64,000 nucleotides of DNA from the NCBI GenBank assembly GCA_030625775.1, contig DAOUQC010000001.1, positions 1 through 64,000 on the forward strand. Reading direction: 5' to 3'. The notes below the pieces were generated by a model. The model saw only the letters and a list, made by a program, of their open reading frames with translations, was not told the origin of the DNA and searched no databases. The DNA is from Verrucomicrobiota bacterium. GTDB taxonomy: Bacteria > Verrucomicrobiota > Verrucomicrobiia > Verrucomicrobiales > DEV007. Positions 33,597-43,450 of this stretch are shown here, piece by piece. Each line of letters begins with the position of its first letter. Within the stretch, counting starts at the first letter, position 1. Made by a program: the position numbers and the translations under genes.

Positions 33597-36266
33597 TTAT
33601 TTTTTGCTTTTCACTTTCTTGGCGGTGGTGCGCTTTTTTTCTGTTTCCTGTTGGTTCTTGATCTCTTTCAGTGATTTCTGGATCCTGATGATTTCCTGGC
33701 GAAGAGACTGGACCTCATCAGCTTGTTTCTTTTCTGAGTTCAGCTTTTTGATGGCATTTTGTGCAGTTTTGTATTCGTCGGATTTTTCATTGCCACTGTC
33801 GATGAAGGTCTGTAGGGCAGGTAGGGAGCGCTGGTCTTTGAGTGTGGCGAGCGCTCGCATAGATGCGGTGCGCAGGGGGCGTTTGGAATCAGTGAGGTGC
33901 CGGGTGATATAAGTCCGGACTTTTTCGTGAATGCCACTGTCGGATTTCTCATCCTGCACGAGAGAAGCCAGACTGTTCAATGCCCTGCCAAAATCGCGGG
34001 AGGTGAAGAGCGGTTTGTTGTCTTGAAGTGTCTGCAATACTTTCTCCGCATCAGCAGCATTGCCCTGAACTTGAATGGCGCGTATCGCTGCGCTTGAGAG
34101 GGCATTTCGGTAAGATTGTGCTGCCAATGCAGTGGCAAGGCTTGTTTTGATTTGGTCACCGGGGAATTTACCCAGAGCGTCAATCGCGACAGATGCGATG
34201 ATGGGGTTTTTTTCTTTTGCAACGATTTGTTTCAAACTTGCCAGGGCCTTGTCGTCGTAGAACTTTGCCAGCGAACGCACCACTTCCTGCCTGGCGCGCG
34301 CATCTTTTTGATCAAGTGACAGGGAGAGGGCTTCGAGTGCTTCGGGAGTGTGGGTTTTGGCCAGCGCTTTGGCGGCTTCGATTCGCACACCGTAAAAGGA
34401 ATCGTTGTTCAGGGTATGGTTGAGCTTTTCGATGCTCTTGCTGTCGCGTTTGCCTCCCAGCTGTTGGGCGGCAAACAGGCGTCCCATCATATCATCTTCG
34501 TTATTTAATTGGGCGGTCAGCAAGTCAGTAGGCGGTTTGAAATCAATGCTCGCCAGAACGGTGTAATCGGGATCAATGCGCACGATGCCGGGTTTCTTGG
34601 GTAGATCAAAATAGAAGTCTTCCGAGTTTTCCGTGATATTGAGGGTAAAGTCATGGGCTTTGCCGTCAACGATCAAACAGACGGGCAGAGGCAGAACAAA
34701 TAACATCACTTTGTCGCTCACTTTTTGAGTTTGCGAAATGCTGAGCTTGGCCTGCTTGCGTTTTTCATCCCAGCTGTAAGCAACTTTCAGTTTAGGTGTG
34801 CCACCGTGATGAACCCATTGGTCAAAAAAACGATCCCATGATTGACCGGAGAGTTCCTCGATCACTTTTCGTAGGTCCGCTGTCTCAACCGTTTTTCCGC
34901 GATTGCGCTCGAGGTAGGTCTGGATGCATTTCTGATAGAGCTTCGGTCCCAGCTGTGACCTCAGCATGTGCAGAACCCAGCCGCCTTTTGGATAGACACG
35001 GTAGTCGAACTGTTGCTGAGGCGCTTCATATCCGCGCCAGGTGATAGGCTTTTCGTCTTTGGTATTCAATACCCGTAAGGCGTCTGAATACTGGCCGTAG
35101 TGCATGGCGTCCGTGCCGTTTTTGGATTGCTCGTAAAGGTGGGTGTAGTAGGTGGCGAATCCTTCATTCAGCCACAGTTGGCTCCAGTCTTTGCTAGTCA
35201 CGAGATCACCGAACCACTGATGGGCCATTTCGTGGGCGTCCAGAGGATGACTGGTGCGGATGTTTTCCGAGCTTTCGGAAAACAGGGTGTTGGTGGTCAG
35301 GGTTGTGAGGCTGGTATTTTCCATCCCGCCGGCAATAAAGTCGTGCACGCAAACACTGTAGTATTTGTGCCAGGGATAAGGTACGCCTATTTCTTTTTCG
35401 AAAAAGGCCATGATGTTTTTTGTGTCACGGAAGGAATTTGCAGCGACATCGAACTCCGAGGGAGGAGTGTAAAAAGCGAGTGGGGTGTCTTCGTGTTGGC
35501 CTTCCAGTTTTTTGAAATAACCGGCAACTACCGAGATCAAATAATTGGCGTGGGGTTTTTCCTGTGACCAGTGAAAGGTGGTGTATCCATCTGCGGATTT
35601 TTCGCTGAGCAATTTGCCGTTGGAAAGCACTGCCATTCCCTTGGGAACTTTGCAGATCACTTCAGAGGTGAAACGTTCGTTGGGGTAATCGTAACCGGGG
35701 AACCAGTAGCGATGCCGTTCCGGTTCACCCTGAGTCCAGAGTTGGTCATCGCCTTTGGGGTAGCCCATGGCTTCGGTGCGGAAGTAGAGGCCGCGCTCAG
35801 GTTTTTCAACAGAGAAGGTGAGCTTCACCCAGGCTTCTTTATTTACAGGAACAGCTTGTTTGAAAGTCAGGATGATCTGCTTGTCAGTGTTTTCCCAGGC
35901 TTCCAGAGGAACGGAAGATTCGACTTTCTGGATGGACAGTTTGAGAGCATCCAACTGCAATTGGTCCAGTGGTTTGGCGATCGGAGAAAAAGTAAGGGTA
36001 GCAGTACCGGACATGGCTTGTTTTTTAAAATCCGGCAACAGATCCAGCTTCAGATGTTTCACATCGATGCGACGATCACGTTCGTAGTGGCGTCCACCCA
36101 CGCCCGGCTTGGATTCGTAGGCTGCATTCAGATAGTGACCTTTTGAGTGGCAGGTTTCCCAGCCCTGTTCAGCGGCAGGGGCAGATGGCACCAGCAGTGC
36201 AAAGAGGGGCAAGACCAGGAGAGCGTGACAGATTCGCTTGAGGGGGTGGGGCAACAGATTTTGCAT
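33597..36266 (-). CDS. Exported M1-family aminopeptidase with C-terminal HEAT-like repeats
   Basis: Zinc metallopeptidase of 889 residues removing N-terminal residues from peptides. A signal peptide ends near 'APAAEQ'. The exopeptidase motif is 'GGMEN' (about 313-317) and the zinc site is 'HEMAHQWFGD' (His345, His349) with Glu368 in 'NEGFATYY'. After the M1 core, about 575-840 carries HEAT-like helical repeats ('GVRIEAAKALAKTHTPEAL', 'RQEVVRSLAKF'). A lysine-rich coiled tail ends the protein. It is expected outside the cytoplasm. Divergent from the haem/propeller protein, 53 bp away. Confidence 0.93.
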   Translation of the reverse strand: MQNLLPHPLKRICHALLVLPLFALLVPSAPAAEQGWETCHSKGHYLNAAYESKPGVGGRHYERDRRIDVKHLKLDLLPDFKKQAMSGTATLTFSPIAKPLDQLQLDALKLSIQKVESSVPLEAWENTDKQIILTFKQAVPVNKEAWVKLTFSVEKPERGLYFRTEAMGYPKGDDQLWTQGEPERHRYWFPGYDYPNERFTSEVICKVPKGMAVLSNGKLLSEKSADGYTTFHWSQEKPHANYLISVVAGYFKKLEGQHEDTPLAFYTPPSEFDVAANSFRDTKNIMAFFEKEIGVPYPWHKYYSVCVHDFIAGGMENTSLTTLTTNTLFSESSENIRTSHPLDAHEMAHQWFGDLVTSKDWSQLWLNEGFATYYTHLYEQSKNGTDAMHYGQYSDALRVLNTKDEKPITWRGYEAPQQQFDYRVYPKGGWVLHMLRSQLGPKLYQKCIQTYLERNRGKTVETADLRKVIEELSGQSWDRFFDQWVHHGGTPKLKVAYSWDEKRKQAKLSISQTQKVSDKVMLFVLPLPVCLIVDGKAHDFTLNITENSEDFYFDLPKKPGIVRIDPDYTVLASIDFKPPTDLLTAQLNNEDDMMGRLFAAQQLGGKRDSKSIEKLNHTLNNDSFYGVRIEAAKALAKTHTPEALEALSLSLDQKDARARQEVVRSLAKFYDDKALASLKQIVAKEKNPIIASVAIDALGKFPGDQIKTSLATALAAQSYRNALSSAAIRAIQVQGNAADAEKVLQTLQDNKPLFTSRDFGRALNSLASLVQDEKSDSGIHEKVRTYITRHLTDSKRPLRTASMRALATLKDQRSLPALQTFIDSGNEKSDEYKTAQNAIKKLNSEKKQADEVQSLRQEIIRIQKSLKEIKNQQETEKKRTTAKKVKSKK

Positions 36267-36319
36267 AGCTCTTTGAAATAGTGCAAATCATCGCTACTGT
36301 CTTGCATAATCTTGTAATT

Positions 36320-39274
36320 ATGAATCTCCGTCACTTCTCCATTCACTCCCTTTTCGGCTTATTTTTATTCTCAGCAGCAGGCGCAGACGACTACCGGCCC
36401 CGCAACACCCAGAAAGCGGGGGAAGAACCGATCACGCCCCAGGAGGCCGCAGCGGCGATCACTTTGCCCGAGGGTTTCAAGGCAACTTTATATGCAGGTG
36501 AGCCGGATGTGCGACAGCCGGTGGCCATGGCGCTTGATGATCGCGGGCGGATCTGGGTAGCGGAATCCTATTCCTATCATGAGTGGGAGAAAAAGGGAGA
36601 GGACCGCATTGTGGTCTTCGAGGACACGAATAATGACGGGCGTCATGACAAGCGCACGGTTTTCTGGACGGGTGGTAATCACGTTTCGGCGATGACTGTT
36701 GGCTGGGGTGGTGTGTGGGTGGGGGATGCACCCAATTTGTTATTTATCCCCGATCGCAATCGTGACGACGTGCCGGATGGAGAACCTGAAGTGGTGCTGG
36801 ATGGCTGGACGACCAAAGCGAAGCATAATTTTTTCAGCGGACTGACCTGGGGGATAGATGGTTGGATGTATGGACGACATGGGATCACCGCACCGTCCTT
36901 GGTGGGAGTGCCGGGCACACCTGAAGAGGAGCGTGTTGAACTGGATTGTTCTATCTGGCGTTTCCATCCGGTGACAAAAAAGTTCGAGGTGGTCTGTCAT
37001 GGCACGACCAATCCCTGGGGGCTGGACTGGAATGATGTCGGGGAGTTGTTCTTTTCAAACAACGTCAATGGTCATCTCTGGCACGCGATTCCCGGAGCTT
37101 ATTTTCCGCGCATGAATAATCATGGTGAGGGAATGGGCAAAAATGTATATGAGCGCATCCAGATGTGCACTGACCATTTGCACCACGCAGGCAGCACGGA
37201 TGACTGGACCAAGACTCGGGATGGAAAGGGTGTGCATGGAAAACTGGGAGGAGGGCACACCCATTGCGGTGCGATGATTTATCTCGGAGGCAAGTGGCCC
37301 GGGAAATATAAAAATACTATTTTCATGTCCAACACCCACGGGCGCCGTTTGAATAATGACAGCCTGGCGCGCAAAGGCTCGGGTTATGTGGGCAAACATG
37401 AAGAGGACTTCATGTTTGCGAACAACCAATGGTATCGCGGAGTCACACAGCTCTACGGACCAGACGGTAATGTCTATGTGTCCGATTGGTGTGATGACGG
37501 TGAGTGCCACGATCATGACGGAGTCCACCGGACATCGGGTCGTATTTATAAGATCTCGTATGGGGATATTACCAAGACGGAGCCGGTCAATTTGTGGACG
37601 GCATCTGATGAACGTCTGGTGGCTTACCAACTGGACAAAAATGAGTGGTTTGCCCGCAAGGCACGCAGCATTCTGCAACAGCGGGCGGTTGCCGGCAAGC
37701 TTGATGCTAAAATGGTTGATGCTGCGCTGAAAGATATTTTCATTGGGGACTCAACGGTACCTCAACGGATCCGCGCATTCCTGACTCTGAAGGTTACCAA
37801 CCTTTTGTCCGACCAGGATATCAAATCAGCACTGGATGATGAAAGCGAATACCTAAGGGCCTGGGGGGTGCGTCTGGCAGCTGAATCAGATGGTGCTGTC
37901 TGGGCAAAGCGTTTGCAGGACCTGGCAAAATCGGATCCCTCCGCCCTGGTGCGCGTGTATATCGCTTCATCGATGGCGGGGCTGCCCGCTGAAGACCGTT
38001 GGCCAATTGCCCAGGCACTGGCGCAACATGTGGAGGATCGTGGTGATCATAATATTCCACTGATGTTGTGGTATGGAATCAATGATATCACCGCCGACCA
38101 TCCTGTTGAGGCCGTGGCCTTGTTGCAGCAGGCGAAGTTTCCGGTGATTCCACAATCCATTGCCCGTTGTCTGGCGGCGGCAGGTCAGTTGGATCCGTTG
38201 ATGCAGGTATTCGGAAAGTTGAAAGATGAACAAACTCGTCTCGGGGTTCTCACTGGTATGTCGGCGGCTCTGAAAGGACGGCGGGATATCAAAGCTCCTG
38301 TCGCTTGGGCATCGGTGATGAAGGAGAGTCGTTCATCCGAAGATTTATTCCCTGTGGCACTGCGCTTGAATTTTATTTTTGACGAAGCGGGAACACTGAC
38401 TGAACTGGAGCAGACTCTGGCCGATGTCAAAGCCAGCGTAGATGCCAGGCGGCTCGCTCTCGACTTAATCGGCGAATCGGGCAAGCCGGAATCGGTGCCG
38501 GCGATCCTCTCTTTGCTGGGAGCTGAAGAACTCCGCCTCGATGCAATCAAAGCTCTCGCTGCATTCAAACAGCCTGGGATCGCTGCTGCTCTCATCGAAC
38601 AGTATAAGGGGTATTCGGCGACTGACCAGTTGGCGGCGATCAACACTCTGACGACCAATCCGAAGTTTGCCAATCAACTGCTCGACGCAATTGCAGCGAA
38701 GACGGTGCCCAGTCAGGCGGTTACCGCTTATCACGCTCGTCAGATTCAGACTTTTAGAAACAAAGAGCTCAACAAGCAGCTGGCAAAGGTGTGGGGAAAA
38801 CTGGGAGGGTCTTCTGCGGAGAAAAAAGCTTTGATCAAAAAATGGCAGGACCAATTGACGCCGGATGTCCTGGCAAAAGCGGATGTTAAAAACGGTCAGC
38901 TGAAATACCAGATGCTCTGTATGGCTTGTCACAGCCTGAAAGGAGAAGGAGGCAACATCGGCCCTGACCTGACCGGAGCGAATCGTGGAGACATAGCCTA
39001 TATGCTCGAAAACATCATCGACCCGTCGGCGACTTTGCCACAGGATTTCAAGCTGACGATTATCACCCGGAAAGATGGTGCGGTGGTGAGTGGAAATGTT
39101 TCTTCAGAAAATGAATACACAGTCACTCTGCGCACTCCGGCGGGTGAGATGTCGGTAGCGACCAAGGACGTGGCCAAACGTGAAATGCTCGATCAATCGA
39201 TTATGCCCGAAGGTTTGCTGGGGACGTTGAAACCTGATGAAGTTCGCGACCTGCTTGGTTTTCTGGGGCGGTGA
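36320..39274 (+). CDS. Secreted PVC-type beta-propeller/HEAT/cytochrome c protein
   Basis: Exported protein of 984 residues combining three parts. Residues about 45-420 form a sorbosone/glucose dehydrogenase-like beta-propeller ('LPEGFKATLYAGEPDVRQPV', 'MALDDRGRIWVAESYSY', 'YGPDGNVYVSDWCDDG'). Residues about 430-850 are HEAT-like repeats. The end is a monohaem cytochrome c domain with 'CMACHS' and 'GPDLTG', then 'ENIIDPSATLPQDF'. This architecture ('PVC-type heme-binding CxxCH protein') is common in Planctomycetota and Verrucomicrobiota; an oxidation role with electron transfer is likely but the substrate is unknown. The ATG at 36320 gives a signal peptide; the frame opens at 36281. Confidence 0.92.
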   Translation: MNLRHFSIHSLFGLFLFSAAGADDYRPRNTQKAGEEPITPQEAAAAITLPEGFKATLYAGEPDVRQPVAMALDDRGRIWVAESYSYHEWEKKGEDRIVVFEDTNNDGRHDKRTVFWTGGNHVSAMTVGWGGVWVGDAPNLLFIPDRNRDDVPDGEPEVVLDGWTTKAKHNFFSGLTWGIDGWMYGRHGITAPSLVGVPGTPEEERVELDCSIWRFHPVTKKFEVVCHGTTNPWGLDWNDVGELFFSNNVNGHLWHAIPGAYFPRMNNHGEGMGKNVYERIQMCTDHLHHAGSTDDWTKTRDGKGVHGKLGGGHTHCGAMIYLGGKWPGKYKNTIFMSNTHGRRLNNDSLARKGSGYVGKHEEDFMFANNQWYRGVTQLYGPDGNVYVSDWCDDGECHDHDGVHRTSGRIYKISYGDITKTEPVNLWTASDERLVAYQLDKNEWFARKARSILQQRAVAGKLDAKMVDAALKDIFIGDSTVPQRIRAFLTLKVTNLLSDQDIKSALDDESEYLRAWGVRLAAESDGAVWAKRLQDLAKSDPSALVRVYIASSMAGLPAEDRWPIAQALAQHVEDRGDHNIPLMLWYGINDITADHPVEAVALLQQAKFPVIPQSIARCLAAAGQLDPLMQVFGKLKDEQTRLGVLTGMSAALKGRRDIKAPVAWASVMKESRSSEDLFPVALRLNFIFDEAGTLTELEQTLADVKASVDARRLALDLIGESGKPESVPAILSLLGAEELRLDAIKALAAFKQPGIAAALIEQYKGYSATDQLAAINTLTTNPKFANQLLDAIAAKTVPSQAVTAYHARQIQTFRNKELNKQLAKVWGKLGGSSAEKKALIKKWQDQLTPDVLAKADVKNGQLKYQMLCMACHSLKGEGGNIGPDLTGANRGDIAYMLENIIDPSATLPQDFKLTIITRKDGAVVSGNVSSENEYTVTLRTPAGEMSVATKDVAKREMLDQSIMPEGLLGTLKPDEVRDLLGFLGR

Positions 39275-39462
39275 TAGTGTTATTGTAATGTTGTTCTCAG
39301 GTCCCGCATGGTACTTCATTATGTAAAATGCTCCCAGCCCATGAGTCAGGTAAGGCGCTCGTGCCAAACATCCCGAACGCGGCTAATTAAAACGCCATTC
39401 TTTTCTGCCCCCTTTTCTCGGGATTTATGCCAGTTTCATGCAAACCAGTATTTGAACTAGTC

Positions 39463-40887
39463 TTAGTTTACCGGCAGAGCTTCAGCAGCGGCGTCCTTGG
39501 AGGCTTCGATGCCGAGCAGTTTGCATACGGTGGGGTGCAGTTGCAGGCTGCTGACTTCTCCCAGATCGCCGCTGGCAGGTGACCCATTGGGGAATCCCCA
39601 GACAATGCCCTGGCCATTCATACGTGATGAATCTTCAACCGGGTAACCCCATGAGCCGAAAAATCCCGGGCCGGCAGAGGGTTCAAATACGGGTTCCCCA
39701 TCATCTGGTTTGGCTTCAGTGAAAGCAAAACCACTTTTAGCTACCAATACCCGGTCACCGATGCGATCAGCGGCATTGAATTTCCATTCGGCGGGCAAGT
39801 CATCGCGTTTGTAAGAGCGCCAGAATATTTTTGATTTCAATTCACGGTCAAAGGCATCGTAAAATTTATTTTTGGCGGCATCTGTGTCCGGCAGATCTTT
39901 GAAATAAACATGGGCGATGGCTTCGTTCACCAGGTAGTCGGCACGCTTGCTCATGTCTTCACCCATTAAGGCAGCAAGATTGATGTTTTTCTGCAATTCA
40001 CCCATGCCGTGATCGGTGGTAATGAGGACTACCAGGTTGTCGCCGGGATTGCTGAGATCCTTCCATTTTTCCTGGAGTTTGCCAAGAAAACCTTCGAGGG
40101 TTTTGTCCAGTGCACTCACAGCAGCGAGTGTTTCTTCGGCTCGTGGGCCGTTTTTATGTCCGGCATCGTTGATAGAATTCAGTCTAGCCATTACCAGGCG
40201 GATTTTTTTCTCGTCCTTGTCTGCCAACCAGACTTCCATGATTTTGTCGAGGCGTTGCTGATCGCTGAGCGAGGCATCGTATTCGGTGAGGAAATGGGTG
40301 GCGGCATTATCACCACTCTGGTTTTGCGACAGTGGCCAATCGTGAACAATGACCCGGCGATCCTGACGGGCGGCGGTGGCCCAGATGGGCTCGGCCAATA
40401 ACAAAGTGGCATCCATGGGGTCTTTAAGGGTCTTCCCATCCTTACGGAAACTGTTGGCGGGAATGCCGTGTTTTTCGACGGGTGCTCCGGTGGCCAGAGT
40501 GGCGTGACTGGGATAGGTCAGGCAGGGGAACATGGGCTTCAGCTTTTTCGTTTCCGCTCCTTCGCCAATAATTTTATCAAAAAACGGGGTGTCTGCTTTT
40601 TTGACGTAGTCGGTTCGGAAGCCGGGGATGCTGAGCCAGAGAACGGTATTGACGTTGCTGGCTGCGGCAGCTTCGGTGGGTTTGTCGGACATCGGTTCAT
40701 CTTTGACCTCTTTGGCCTGTGAGTCCCGCCGTTGGATGTCGGCGAACTCCGCCAGAGTACGGTCACCTTCTAACCCATTACGTTGAAAGGTGATCGCTTC
40801 GCTCCCGGTCCATATGAACAGGAGCAGTGCGCCGGATAGAAGGACGATGAAAAGACTGATTAACGAGCTGCCGAAGGACTTGAACAT
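39463..40887 (-). CDS. Type I phosphodiesterase/nucleotide pyrophosphatase-like membrane-anchored protein
   Basis: Alkaline-phosphatase superfamily protein of about 474 residues with one N-terminal membrane helix (about 8-28). The nucleophile region is 'FPCLTYPSHATLATG' (Thr124), and further metal ligands appear in 'NDAGHKNGP' and 'TTDHGMGE'. The first metal-binding aspartate, usually in an 'S-x-D-G-x-R' string, is Pro88 in 'LSIPGFRTDY'. The enzyme may therefore be altered or inactive. The open frame reaches 40926; the ATG at 40887 starts the helix neatly. It is followed at 77 bp (upstream on this strand) by the dipeptidase gene and may share its promoter. Confidence 0.85.
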   Translation of the reverse strand: MFKSFGSSLISLFIVLLSGALLLFIWTGSEAITFQRNGLEGDRTLAEFADIQRRDSQAKEVKDEPMSDKPTEAAAASNVNTVLWLSIPGFRTDYVKKADTPFFDKIIGEGAETKKLKPMFPCLTYPSHATLATGAPVEKHGIPANSFRKDGKTLKDPMDATLLLAEPIWATAARQDRRVIVHDWPLSQNQSGDNAATHFLTEYDASLSDQQRLDKIMEVWLADKDEKKIRLVMARLNSINDAGHKNGPRAEETLAAVSALDKTLEGFLGKLQEKWKDLSNPGDNLVVLITTDHGMGELQKNINLAALMGEDMSKRADYLVNEAIAHVYFKDLPDTDAAKNKFYDAFDRELKSKIFWRSYKRDDLPAEWKFNAADRIGDRVLVAKSGFAFTEAKPDDGEPVFEPSAGPGFFGSWGYPVEDSSRMNGQGIVWGFPNGSPASGDLGEVSSLQLHPTVCKLLGIEASKDAAAEALPVN

Positions 40888-40963
40888 GATAGCGGCAAAA
40901 TAACACCGCTCTGCATGGCCTTTCAATGCTTATCCACGGAAAGTTTGACGTTTGCCCGGGTCA

Positions 40964-42316
40964 TCACTTGATGGTTCTGTTTTTTAATACGGCTCTTGAA
41001 ACCCGCATCACGTTCCCTGCGAGGATTTTTTGGATATCCTCATCGGAATAACCTCGTTGCACCATGCCAACGGTGAACAGGGGCCAATTGGTCCAAGCCA
41101 TGGTTTGGGAGGCTTTGGCGTCAGATCCCAGCGAACCTTCCGGCCACAGGCTGCGCCAGGGCTTGCTGGTTCGGGGTGAAGCCCCCGCTTTTTTTCTTTC
41201 TGCTTTGCTGTTGCGGGAGACATAGGCCACGTCCGTTCCGATAGTGACATGATCCACCCCAAATTTTTTCCTGACATAATCGATGTTATTCAGCATGGCA
41301 CTGATATCGCCATCGCGTTTGGGGGCAAGAAAGGAAGGGATGCAACATATGCCAATGTAGCCACCAGTGTCGGCAATGGCCTTGATGACGGCATCGGGTT
41401 TGCTGCGGATGTGTTCATTGATGCTTTTGCAGGTGGTGTGACTGGCCACCATGGGCTGTTCGGAAATCTGGGCGGTTTCCAGGCTGGTCTGCCAGCCCGA
41501 GTGGGCCACGTCAGCGATCACGCCGATGCGGTTGAGCTCTTTGACTGCACTGCGACCGAAGTCACTGAGCCCACCGTTGGCGGGTTCTGCGCAGCCGTCA
41601 CCGATCATATTTCGGCGATTGTAGGTGATGTGCATCATACGGATGCCCAGCTCAAAAAAGACACGGATGTAGCGGAGTTCGTCCGGCACGCTGACCCAGG
41701 CCTGAGTGATGGGGACGCCGTTGCCGGTGAGGTAAAGGCTGCGTTTGCCAGCTTTCCACGCGGCTTCGATGTCGTCGGGGGTAGCGGCTTTGACGATGAA
41801 GTCCTTCATCATGTCAGTGAGGTAAGTGAAATTTGCCAGACGCTTGATGAGTATCATCGGATCCTGCCCTTCTTCACCCGCATTCTGGAAAATACAGGAA
41901 ACGCCAGCTGCTTCCCAGGCTTGCTGGAATTCCTTTCGCTCGATGGGATCCGTGGCGCATCGTGTCATGCCCATGTCTTCGCGCATGTCTTTTAGCTCGA
42001 TGGCAGAAGCGCGGGCTTCGATGGCTTTTTTCATGCGCTCGCCATTGATGGCGCAACGTGGTGAAAATCCGTAACCATCAAATACCAGGGATTGGCGGTG
42101 CAGTTCGAGGCCATGTTCCAGATCTTTTTTTGATGGTTTTAAAATGTTGAGAGCTGCCTGTCGTGCATTTTCGATAACTTCATTGGGCTCTGCTGTGGGC
42201 TGGGCGGCTTGTTGGGCAATCGAGCGGTTCTGACTGCCTAGTATGGTGAGCCCACTGCCGACGGCAGCAGCCAGGCTTTGGGTAAGGAAATGACGGCGAG
42301 CAAGGGGGGATGGCAT
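40964..42316 (-). CDS. Membrane dipeptidase family M19 (renal dipeptidase-like), Tat-exported
   Basis: Zinc dipeptidase-fold protein of 450 residues. The N-terminus carries a twin-arginine signal 'ARRHFLTQSLAAAVG'. Conserved M19 blocks include 'VFDGYG', 'GIRMMHITYNRRN', 'ADVAHSG', 'PMVASHTTCKSI', 'GGYIGICCIP' and 'DHVTIGTDV'. The first metal motif, usually 'DGHND', reads 'DGYGFS', which departs from the canonical form. Substrates in the family include dipeptides and dehydropeptides. Lies upstream of the phosphodiesterase-like gene on the same strand. Confidence 0.88.
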   Translation of the reverse strand: MPSPLARRHFLTQSLAAAVGSGLTILGSQNRSIAQQAAQPTAEPNEVIENARQAALNILKPSKKDLEHGLELHRQSLVFDGYGFSPRCAINGERMKKAIEARASAIELKDMREDMGMTRCATDPIERKEFQQAWEAAGVSCIFQNAGEEGQDPMILIKRLANFTYLTDMMKDFIVKAATPDDIEAAWKAGKRSLYLTGNGVPITQAWVSVPDELRYIRVFFELGIRMMHITYNRRNMIGDGCAEPANGGLSDFGRSAVKELNRIGVIADVAHSGWQTSLETAQISEQPMVASHTTCKSINEHIRSKPDAVIKAIADTGGYIGICCIPSFLAPKRDGDISAMLNNIDYVRKKFGVDHVTIGTDVAYVSRNSKAERKKAGASPRTSKPWRSLWPEGSLGSDAKASQTMAWTNWPLFTVGMVQRGYSDEDIQKILAGNVMRVSRAVLKNRTIK

Positions 42317-42318
42317 GG

Positions 42319-42332
42319 GAATTATGAATTAT
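42319..42332. repeat. Two tandem copies of heptamer GAATTAT
   Basis: GAATTAT occurs twice directly before the dipeptidase start (minus strand), followed by GAGTTGG. The same GAATTAT-GAATTGG string occurs at 30128. Confidence 0.5.
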
Positions 42333-42493
42333 GAGTTGGAAATTAAGAATGAATGTGGGATGCATTCAAGCTTTAGAGAACAATTACCCATAGTGTCCCG
42401 AATAATGCAAAAATTGTTGAAAGTTTTTGCTGAGGGGGTCGTATTGATGGGTATCGGTGCTAATGTATTGTGAGTGATCCAACTTTACGATTT

Positions 42494-43390
42494 ATGGACA
42501 ACAAGGAAGTAACAACAGATTTTGAGACTCGGCGGCAGCGCCAGAGCAGCGCCCCTTTCATCGTCACGCTGATCCTTCTGGTTCTGGCCCTGGCCGGAGG
42601 TGGAGTGTTGGCTTATTTCTGGTCACAGGCTCAAGCTGAAACAGGGAAACTTGATGCCCGGTTGGTGGAGCAGCTTGCAGCAGTGAAGGAGCTTGAGCAG
42701 CAGAAAGCAGACCTGGGTACGGCTCTCGATGAGCAGCGGAACGAGATTGACAGGATTAAGAAGGAGTGGTCGGACCAGATCGCAAAACTTAAGCAGGAGC
42801 AGCAGTCTCGTATGGAGCAAACTTACGCAAAAATGAACGGCATTGTTCACGATAGCCGCAAGACATTGGAGTACATTGGCTTGCTTGAGGACAAATTGAA
42901 GGCGGGTGAGTCCTTGAATGAAAAAGAAGCAAAAAACCTGGATGCGATCATCAGCGGATTGGTGGTGCTGCATAAGCAATATCAAAAGCCGATTCATGAA
43001 TTTCACGAGTTGGAAACTTTTCTCTCAGACCAATTGCAATTACAGGGTGTTGTTCCACCAGATCGGAAGGGGGCCTTTTTCAAGCGGATCTTCAACAAGG
43101 ATTACCGCAAAGCCGAGGAATCCTATTTTCGAGACCAGGGACGCCGTGAAGCGTTTGAGAGCGCACGAGTTAAGGTGGTAGAAGCCTACTCGCGAGCACA
43201 GGCGGAGATGGACAAGGTATCTCTCGATGCCGGACAATTTCTGGATCAGTTGGATCAAATTGTGAGCTCCAACAAAGCGGCTTCGTCCGAAGTGGCGGAG
43301 TTTTTTGAGAAATCAAAAGAGATCCTCAAAATCCACGATAAAATCATGAGCATCGAGCCGGAGAAGGAAGTCAAGGCGGTGAAGCCGTGA
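42494..43390 (+). CDS. Single-pass membrane protein with long coiled coil, unknown function
   Basis: About 298 residues. A polar N-terminus is followed by one membrane helix (about 24-46, 'PFIVTLILLVLALAGGGVLAYF') and a long coiled coil (about 50-125, 'LVEQLAAVKELEQQKADLG'). A second helical part contains 'DYRKAEESYFRDQGRREAFESAR'. No domain was recognised; the layout fits a periplasmic or cytoplasmic scaffold. The open frame begins at a GTG at 42470, eight codons earlier, so the start is uncertain. Confidence 0.8.
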   Translation: MDNKEVTTDFETRRQRQSSAPFIVTLILLVLALAGGGVLAYFWSQAQAETGKLDARLVEQLAAVKELEQQKADLGTALDEQRNEIDRIKKEWSDQIAKLKQEQQSRMEQTYAKMNGIVHDSRKTLEYIGLLEDKLKAGESLNEKEAKNLDAIISGLVVLHKQYQKPIHEFHELETFLSDQLQLQGVVPPDRKGAFFKRIFNKDYRKAEESYFRDQGRREAFESARVKVVEAYSRAQAEMDKVSLDAGQFLDQLDQIVSSNKAASSEVAEFFEKSKEILKIHDKIMSIEPEKEVKAVKP

Positions 43391-43450
43391 TGACTCGAGT
43401 GTTGAGGGATCCACTAATCTTTACCTGCTCAGCTCACAGTTTTTGCGCAA

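Noticed and set aside
41249-41995. 248-codon plus-strand frame
   Set aside because: Antisense shadow of the M19 dipeptidase gene.
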